DNA from: an uncultured Faecalibacterium sp.
Lineage (GTDB): Bacteria > Bacillota > Clostridia > Oscillospirales > Ruminococcaceae
Direction of reading: 5' to 3'
DNA: 10,608 nucleotides
Assembly: GCA_900551435.1 (NCBI GenBank)
Contig: URVW01000076.1
Coordinates: forward strand, 1 to 10,608
Position 1 is the stretch's first letter; each line of letters starts with the position of its first letter. Position numbers and translations under genes: made by a program. Shown piece by piece: positions 6,643 to 10,608 of this stretch. The notes below the pieces were generated by a model. The model was not told where the DNA came from and did no database searches. It saw only the letters and a list, made by a program, of their open reading frames with translations.

Positions 6643-7269
6643 GAACAGATCATTTTGGATGTCTCCCGCTGGCAGGGACGCATAGACTGGGACGCGGCGG
6701 CGCGTTCCGGCGCGGTGGACGGCGTGATGCTTCGGGTGCTGGGCAGCAAGAACGGCCAGCCCTATCTGGACCCGATGTTCGAGCAGAACTATGCCGCCTG
6801 TACCAAATGCGGCATCCCGGTCGGCGGGTACTACTACACCTGCGCCGTCACCGAAGCGCAGGTCGATGCCGAGCTGGCGGCTCTGCGCGCCGCGCTGACC
6901 GGAAAGCGATTCCAGCTGCCCATCGCCATCGATGTGGAGGACGCCCGTCTGCGGGCGCTCTCCCCTGCTCAGCTGGCTGCGCTCGTTGCACGGGCGGCAT
7001 CCCAGCTGGAAGCATGGAACCTCTACGCCATGATCTACACCTACACGAATTTCGCGGACACCGCCCTTGCGATGGATGCCCTCGCCGCCTATGACCTCTG
7101 GCTCGCCGATTACCGCGGCAAATGCCCCGCCCACCCCCACGGGATGTGGCAGTACACCAGCAGCGGCCATGCAGCGGGCATCCGCGGCCCGGTCGATCTG
7201 AGCCGCACCGCCAAGGACTACCCCGCGATCCACAAACGCACCGGCCTCGGCGTGTTCCGCGCACGCTGA
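6640..7269 (+). CDS. GH25 lysozyme (phage-type endolysin), ATA start
   Basis: The frame gives 209 residues from ATA at 6640, the size of one GH25 domain. GH25 enzymes cut the N-acetylmuramic acid to N-acetylglucosamine bond of peptidoglycan. Family landmarks appear in order: ILDVSRWQGRIDW (5-17), GGYYYTCA (62-69), the catalytic pair D98 and E100 in IAIDVED, then IYTYTNFA, LWLADY, and near the end MWQYTSSG followed by GPVDLS. There is no signal peptide and no wall-binding repeat, so export would depend on a holin, and one is encoded 26 bases downstream. The frame stays open upstream to 6190, but that stretch is AT-rich intergenic DNA and not lysozyme-like. A single GH25 next to a holin is a phage lysis pair by origin. 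If ATA is not used, the gene may be start-codon-dead. Confidence 0.88.
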   Translation: MEQIILDVSRWQGRIDWDAAARSGAVDGVMLRVLGSKNGQPYLDPMFEQNYAACTKCGIPVGGYYYTCAVTEAQVDAELAALRAALTGKRFQLPIAIDVEDARLRALSPAQLAALVARAASQLEAWNLYAMIYTYTNFADTALAMDALAAYDLWLADYRGKCPAHPHGMWQYTSSGHAAGIRGPVDLSRTAKDYPAIHKRTGLGVFRAR

Positions 7270-7295
7270 AGCCCACTCAAACGAAAGGAGCCTTT

Positions 7296-7541
7296 ATGAA
7301 GCACAAGATCTCTCCCTCGACCATTGCCCGCACCGCCGCGCTGGCGCTGGCACTGGCCAATCAGGTCCTCAGCGTCACCGGCCATTCCATGCTGCCCATT
7401 GAATCGGCGGAGCTGGAACAGCTGGTGTCCACCGGCCTGACCATCACCACCGCCCTCATCAGCTGGTGGAAGAACAACTCTTTCACCCCGGAAGCCATCG
7501 AAGCCGACGACTTCCTCTGTCAGCTGAAGGAGCACAAGTAA
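7296..7541 (+). CDS. SPP1-type phage holin
   Basis: This 81-residue protein has ATG at 7296 preceded by AAAGGAG (7284-7290) with 5 bases between. A first hydrophobic stretch (about 11-28) and a second amphipathic one (about 42-57) flank a polar turn. The sequence ends each helix in ways typical of the SPP1 holin family (PF04688): the NQVLSVTG region, LPIE, and SWWKNNSFTPEA at 56-67. Holins open the membrane so that a cytosolic lysozyme reaches the wall, or collapse the membrane potential. It follows the GH25 gene by 26 bases and is surely co-transcribed with it. Phage cassettes often put the holin first; here the lysozyme comes first. Family assignment is from memory of the motif, not a search. 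Confidence 0.82.
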   Translation: MKHKISPSTIARTAALALALANQVLSVTGHSMLPIESAELEQLVSTGLTITTALISWWKNNSFTPEAIEADDFLCQLKEHK

Positions 7542-7545
7542 AAAA

Positions 7546-7590
7546 GCAATGCCCCCGGGACCTCGTGTCTCGGGGGCATTGCTCGTTTTT
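7546..7590. terminator. Bidirectional terminator between holin and patatin genes
   Basis: GCAATGCCCCCG (7546-7557) and CGGGGGCATTGC (7571-7582) form a perfect 12-base-pair stem with a 13-base loop. It is followed by T5 on the plus strand (7586-7590) and by a T-run on the minus strand (A-run at 7541-7545). It begins 4 bases after the holin stop and overlaps the 3' end of the convergent patatin gene region, serving both. Confidence 0.93.
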
Positions 7591-8429
7591 CAGGCCCGCC
7601 AGCGGAGCAGCTTCTCGGCATCGCTGCGGCCTTTTTCATACATCTTTTCCAGACTTTGTTTGTCCTTGGTCAGGGTCGCCATCCCCTCGGTGCTGTCCGG
7701 CGCGATGATGCACGCGCGGCCCTCGCGTTCCAGCCCGAGCGCTTTTTGCACGGCAGCGTTGTAGCGCTCTGCACGGAGAGCCAGCCCTTCGGCCGCCTTT
7801 GGGTATTTCCGGTGAAGCAGACGGGCCAGCTTCTGGTCCCGCTTGCTGTTCCGTTCCAGCGTGACCGGCTTTGTCAGGATGACCGCCACCCGGTCACAGC
7901 CCAGTTCCAGTGCCTTTTCCACCGGGACCGGGTCCGCCAAACCGCCGTCATAATACGGGACGCCCTCGATGAATGTCGGCTGGTCGATGACCGGGATGCA
8001 GCAGGACGCCATCAGCGGCGTATAGTCATCCTGTCGAAGCTCATTCTTGGCAAAATAGCGGGCCGCACCGGTCTGCGCATCCGCCGCCACGATGAGCAGT
8101 TCAGCGGGGTCGGACATCATCGCCGGATAATCCAGCGGGTTTTCCCCGCCCCGGTTGCTCAGGGTCCCATAGACATAGCTCAAGTCCAGATAGGAGTGCT
8201 TTTCCAGCAGGTTTTTGACGCTCATGTACTCTTTGCGGAAGGAGTATTCGTCGTAAAACGGCTTGTTCCGGCCCTTTTGGCCCGCGACATAAGAGGTCAT
8301 ATTTGCGCTTCCGGCTGACACGCCGATGCAGCAGTCGAAATGGACGTTTTCTTCCAAACAGCGATCCAGCACACCGGCTCCGTAAATGCCGCGCAGACCG
8401 CCGCCCACATCAATGATCCCGTACTTCAT
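7590..8429 (-). CDS. Patatin-like phospholipase (RssA/YjjU-type)
   Basis: This 279-residue protein is a probable cytosolic serine lipid hydrolase with a Ser-Asp dyad. The oxyanion motif GGGLRG is at 9-14, the nucleophile S38 lies in GVSAGS, and the catalytic D160 lies in DGGLADPVP. There is no signal peptide or membrane segment, which fits the YjjU-like bacterial patatins rather than secreted toxins. Residues after about 190 form a charged helical C-terminal region seen in Firmicutes members. ATG at 8429 was chosen because GAGGAG (8438-8443) sits 8 bases upstream; the longer frame to 8498 would run through the promoter. The substrate is unknown. It is convergent with the holin and downstream of the antiporter, but has its own promoter. 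Phospholipase beside a lysis pair is suggestive but could be chance. Confidence 0.9.
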   Translation of the reverse strand: MKYGIIDVGGGLRGIYGAGVLDRCLEENVHFDCCIGVSAGSANMTSYVAGQKGRNKPFYDEYSFRKEYMSVKNLLEKHSYLDLSYVYGTLSNRGGENPLDYPAMMSDPAELLIVAADAQTGAARYFAKNELRQDDYTPLMASCCIPVIDQPTFIEGVPYYDGGLADPVPVEKALELGCDRVAVILTKPVTLERNSKRDQKLARLLHRKYPKAAEGLALRAERYNAAVQKALGLEREGRACIIAPDSTEGMATLTKDKQSLEKMYEKGRSDAEKLLRWRA

Positions 8430-8450
8430 TTTCCCGTCTCCTCTGTCTTT

Positions 8451-8484
8451 GTTTTCCACACGATTATACCATTCTGTGGAAAAC
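8451..8484 (-). promoter_or_regulatory. Patatin promoter inside a perfect 10-base inverted repeat
   Basis: TATAAT at 8463-8468 (minus strand), preceded by TG one base away (extended -10), would start transcription near 8456; no good -35 is visible. The -10 is framed by GTTTTCCACA (8451-8460) and its exact inverse TGTGGAAAAC (8475-8484), with 14 bases between. Each arm contains TTTTCCACA, one base off the DnaA box TTATCCACA. The palindrome is well placed to act as an operator that blocks the polymerase. Confidence 0.7.
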
Positions 8485-8540
8485 GATACTCTAAGCAATC
8501 CGTGCAGATTGCCGAAATTTCAGACAGAGGACGTCACGTG

Positions 8541-9836
8541 TCACTCCACCGAGAGCGGCGTTTCGGGCTTGTTGGCGGTACGGGCGCTGGTGCGGCCTTC
8601 CGGCTCGATCTCGCCCGCTGCCATCAGGGACATCTTGGTCAGGGTCGGGCCGACCATCTCGTACACGAGCACCGAGAACAGCACGACATTGCGGACCATA
8701 TGGCCGTCGGACAGCTCGGCCGCTTCGGCGGCCATGCCCAGCGCCACACCGGCCTGCGGCAGCAGGGTGATGCCGAGATACTTCTGGATCTTCTCGCTGC
8801 AATGGGTCGCACGACAGCTGATGTAGGAGCCGGAAATTTTGCCCAGCGAGCGGGATGCGATATACACCACGCCGATGAGCAGGACCAGCGGATTGGACAG
8901 GATGTTCAGGTCCAGCTCTGCGCCGCTGAGGACGAAGAACAGGATATTCACCGGCGACACCCAGCGGTCCAGACGGTCCATCAGCTCGTCGGAAGTCGGG
9001 CAGATGTTGCAGAACACTGTGCCGGTCATCATGCAGACCAGCAGCAGCGAGAAGCTGCAATGCACCGGTCCGATCTGGAAGCTGAGCATCGACAGGCCCA
9101 CCGTCAGCAGGACGAAAGCCACCGAAAGGCTCATGCGCTTGGAGCGGGAATGGAAGTAGACTTCCAGCTGGTTGAGCACGAAGCCGGCCAGCGCGCCCAG
9201 ACCCAGCGAAAAGACGATCTCCACGATGGGTTCCACGATGACGCCGATGGGGTCGATGCGGCCCTGTTCCAGCGCATTGGCCACGCCGAACGAAGCCGAG
9301 AAGAGCACTAGACCCACCGCGTCGTCGATGGCAACGACCATCAGCAGCAGATGGGTCAGCGGGCCGTCGGCCTTGTACTGCTTGACGACCATCAGGGTGG
9401 CAGCAGGAGCCGTTGCGGCGGCGATGGCGCCCAGCGTGATGGCGGATGCCATCGAGATGACGTCCGGGCGGAGAAGATGCAGGACGACCAGCGCGGCATC
9501 GACCAGCGCCGTGGTCACGACGGCCTGTAAAATGCCGACCGTGATGGCCTGTTTGCCCATGCTCTCCAGCGCACTGAGCCGGAACTCATTGCCGATGACA
9601 AAGGCGATGAAGCCCAGCGCCACCTGCGTGATGATGCCATAGCCCTCGACCTGCGCAAGGCTGCCGAAGCCGATGCCCCAATCGCTCAGGCCCAGCTTGC
9701 CCAGAAAGAACGGTCCCAGCAGCAGACCTGCCACCAGATAGGATGTGACGGCGGGCAGGTGGGCCACCTTAGCCAGCCGGGACATCAGAAGCCCTGCGAT
9801 CAGCGCGAGGGACATGCAGATGAGTAATTGTTCCAT
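8541..9836 (-). CDS. Cation/proton antiporter, CPA2 (Kef/NapA-like) family
   Basis: This 431-residue integral membrane protein has about 12 hydrophobic segments and exchanges a monovalent cation (Na+ or K+) for protons. Motifs visible are TSYLVAGLLLGP (31-42) in an early helix, GFIAFVIGNEF (75-85), ATAPAATLMVV (141-151), equivalent to the unwound TSPAA helix, and the paired acidic residues D171 and D172 in VAIDDAVG, the ion site of electrogenic-type CPA2 members. The tail after about 405 is short and polar, with no TrkA-N/RCK nucleotide domain, so it is not a full KefB/KefC. ATG at 9836 begins the first helix, but has no ribosome site at normal distance; GGGAGG lies more than 40 bases upstream, separated by a hairpin. 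The ion cannot be decided from the sequence. Confidence 0.9.
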   Translation of the reverse strand: MEQLLICMSLALIAGLLMSRLAKVAHLPAVTSYLVAGLLLGPFFLGKLGLSDWGIGFGSLAQVEGYGIITQVALGFIAFVIGNEFRLSALESMGKQAITVGILQAVVTTALVDAALVVLHLLRPDVISMASAITLGAIAAATAPAATLMVVKQYKADGPLTHLLLMVVAIDDAVGLVLFSASFGVANALEQGRIDPIGVIVEPIVEIVFSLGLGALAGFVLNQLEVYFHSRSKRMSLSVAFVLLTVGLSMLSFQIGPVHCSFSLLLVCMMTGTVFCNICPTSDELMDRLDRWVSPVNILFFVLSGAELDLNILSNPLVLLIGVVYIASRSLGKISGSYISCRATHCSEKIQKYLGITLLPQAGVALGMAAEAAELSDGHMVRNVVLFSVLVYEMVGPTLTKMSLMAAGEIEPEGRTSARTANKPETPLSVE

Positions 9837-9871
9837 GTCTTGTTGCGGGAGTGCGCCAACGACGCCGGCAC
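9800..9871 (-). CDS. Possible 23-residue upstream reading frame overlapping the antiporter start
   Basis: GTG at 9871 sits 8 bases after GGGAGG, the only strong ribosome site in the antiporter leader. The frame is open for 23 codons, to TGA at 9800, crossing the antiporter ATG (9836) in a different frame. The hypothetical peptide has no recognisable family. It may be a leader peptide coupling ribosome movement to antiporter translation, or the ribosome site may instead serve the antiporter across a folded hairpin. Confidence 0.25.
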   Translation of the reverse strand: MPASLAHSRNKTWNNYSSACPSR

Positions 9872-9875
9872 TCCC
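9847..9875 (-). promoter_or_regulatory. Leader hairpin just before the antiporter start
   Basis: GGGAGTGC at 9847-9854 and GCACTCCC at 9868-9875 are perfect inverses (8 pairs, 13-base loop). The stem separates GGGAGG (near 9881-9886) from the ATG at 9836 by 10 bases on the downstream side. Folding it would bring the ribosome site to about 15 bases from the ATG. Confidence 0.6.
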
Positions 9876-9900
9876 CGATCCTCCCTTTTGCTCCAAAATA

Positions 9901-9939
9901 GCGCAGACCTTCTGCGGCTGCCAACCGCAGAGGCTGCGC
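9901..9939 (-). promoter_or_regulatory. Long GC-rich leader hairpin of the antiporter mRNA
   Basis: GCGCAG (9901-9906) pairs with CTGCGC (9934-9939), and TCTGCGG (9911-9917) pairs with CCGCAGA (9925-9931), with a small internal loop and a 7-base terminal loop. On the minus strand it is followed by TATTTTGG, a poor T-run. It begins close to the predicted transcription start. It may be an attenuator or part of a sensing RNA; I recognise no known riboswitch consensus. Confidence 0.6.
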
Positions 9940-9956
9940 AAAAATAATGCCTAAAA

Positions 9957-9985
9957 ATTATACTCTATGGTCATCAAAAAAGCAA
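9957..9985 (-). promoter_or_regulatory. Promoter of the antiporter gene
   Basis: On the minus strand, TTGCTT (9980-9985) is followed after 17 bases by a perfect TATAAT (9957-9962). The start would be near 9950, giving a leader of about 113 bases containing two hairpins. Confidence 0.75.
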
Positions 9986-10040
9986 CAAGATTTCAGGTCC
10001 TTTCCTTCTGAAGTTTTCTTAACGAACTTGTATCCAAGCA

Positions 10041-10072
10041 AGAAAACAGGCCGCTGCCCAAAAGCAGCGGCC
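10041..10072 (-). terminator. Intrinsic terminator of the glycosyltransferase gene
   Basis: GGCCGCTGC (10049-10057) and GCAGCGGCC (10064-10072) form a perfect 9-base-pair GC-rich stem with a 6-base loop, followed on the minus strand by TGTTTTCT. It lies 37 bases past the glycosyltransferase stop and isolates that gene from the antiporter promoter. Confidence 0.88.
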
Positions 10073-10077
10073 CGGGA

Positions 10078-10101
10078 GTGCAACATGGTTCCATGAAGCA
10101 C
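10078..10101 (-). repeat. Second hairpin between glycosyltransferase stop and terminator
   Basis: GTGC-AA-CATGG at 10078-10088 and CCATG-AA-GCAC at 10091-10101 pair except for a two-base mismatch in the middle of the stem. In minus-strand RNA this folds immediately after the stop codon and just before the terminator stem, giving tandem 3' hairpins that may protect the mRNA end. Confidence 0.4.
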
Positions 10102-10108
10102 AACAATT

Positions 10109-10608
10109 TTAGTTGAATTTGAAGATCTTCTGCGCGATGCGGTAGCCGCCGATGACGACGGAATCGCCCTTGGGGAAGTTCAGGTTGGTGATGCCGCCGA
10201 AGCCATAGCGGATGGAACGGTAGACATCCGGCTTGGTGTGCTCCTTGAGGTACTTCCACAGCTCGGCCTTTTTGGCCTTGGCTTCCGCGCTGCCGTCCAG
10301 CAGCAGGAAGATATCGCTGACCGCCATCATCATGGACAGGTAGTGCAGCATGTAATTGCGCAGACGCTTTTCGCCTTTGAGGGCGTCGAGGTCCTGACAA
10401 TCGATCATGTGCTTGGTGACCCGCAGCTGCTGGTCCACCCGCTTGACCATGACGCTCTCGTTGACGCTCTGATCCGAGCGGCCGATGAAGTAGCGGTAGA
10501 GGTCAAGATTCATGTAGTACATGCTCTTGACGTAGGGCAGGGGCTGGTAGACGAAGATGTTGTCCACATAGAAGGTGTGCTTGGGCAGCACCATGCCGCA
10601 CTGGCGCA
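10109..10608 (-). CDS. Family 2 glycosyltransferase, C-terminal part (5' end beyond window)
   Basis: The frame is open from the right edge to TAA at 10109, giving 166 residues. An ATG at 10594 is internal by context, since four codons upstream remain open and the N-terminal GT-A domain is missing. The visible part matches the region after the catalytic domain of Firmicutes GT2 enzymes: YVDNIFVYQPLPYVKS-like entry, YYMNLDLYRYFIGRSDQSVN (many aromatic residues, then GRSDQSV), followed by a helical segment with RVDQQLRVT and a C-terminal IRYGFGGITNLN. Such enzymes add sugars to wall or surface polymers; the donor and acceptor cannot be told. It ends in a strong terminator, so it is the last gene of its transcript. 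Confidence 0.82.
   Translation of the reverse strand, partial: RQCGMVLPKHTFYVDNIFVYQPLPYVKSMYYMNLDLYRYFIGRSDQSVNESVMVKRVDQQLRVTKHMIDCQDLDALKGEKRLRNYMLHYLSMMMAVSDIFLLLDGSAEAKAKKAELWKYLKEHTKPDVYRSIRYGFGGITNLNFPKGDSVVIGGYRIAQKIFKFN

Noticed and set aside
8495..8512. Hairpin GCAATC/GATTGC after the antiporter stop as a terminator
   Set aside because: The stem has only six pairs and no T-run follows on the minus strand, so read-through from the antiporter into the patatin gene cannot be excluded.
8340..9311. Plus-strand frame of 323 codons opposite the antiporter and patatin start
   Set aside because: It crosses the patatin promoter and is antisense to the antiporter; the His/Gln/Arg-rich product is typical of a shadow frame.
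9837..9950. Antiporter leader as a c-di-AMP (ydaO) or Mn2+ (yybP-ykoY) riboswitch
   Set aside because: The conserved core sequences of those classes could not be found by eye; only generic hairpins are visible.

Overview
The window looks like chromosome from a Gram-positive Clostridia-class gut bacterium, most like Faecalibacterium or a close Oscillospiraceae relative. This is inferred from three things: a paired glgC/glgD, AGGAGG-type ribosome sites, and a coding GC content near 60 percent beside AT-rich intergenic DNA. No species search was run. Genes are dense, and nothing resembles a tRNA, rRNA, CRISPR array, insertion sequence or complete prophage.

Left part (1-4870, minus strand): a glycogen synthesis operon read glgB, glgC, glgD. 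glgB (branching enzyme) has a sigma-70-type promoter and a leader hairpin beside its ribosome site. glgC (ADP-glucose pyrophosphorylase) follows after 83 bases, and glgD (the inactive GlgC-like partner) overlaps the end of glgC and runs off the left edge. GlgC and GlgD together should make ADP-glucose, and GlgB branches the glucan. The synthase is not in the window. GlgB carries a 145-residue lysine/alanine-rich tail resembling histone H1.

Middle (4906-7590): a strong terminator, then a minus-strand membrane-anchored cell-wall protein with DUF348/G5/3D domains and a near-consensus promoter. A gap of about 490 bases follows. Then comes a plus-strand pair of phage-type lysis genes, a GH25 lysozyme whose best-placed start codon is ATA, and an SPP1-type holin. 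A bidirectional terminator separates the holin from the convergent next gene. Wall-active genes thus lie back to back, and the lysis pair has no phage neighbours.

Right part (7590-10608, minus strand): a cytosolic patatin-like phospholipase whose -10 box lies inside a perfect 10-base inverted repeat resembling two opposed DnaA boxes; a CPA2-type cation/proton antiporter with its own promoter and a structured leader of about 110 bases; a terminator; and the C-terminal part of a family-2 glycosyltransferase running off the right edge.

The points most worth following up are the GlgB tail, the ATA start of the stand-alone lysozyme/holin pair, the palindrome at the patatin promoter, and the antiporter leader.
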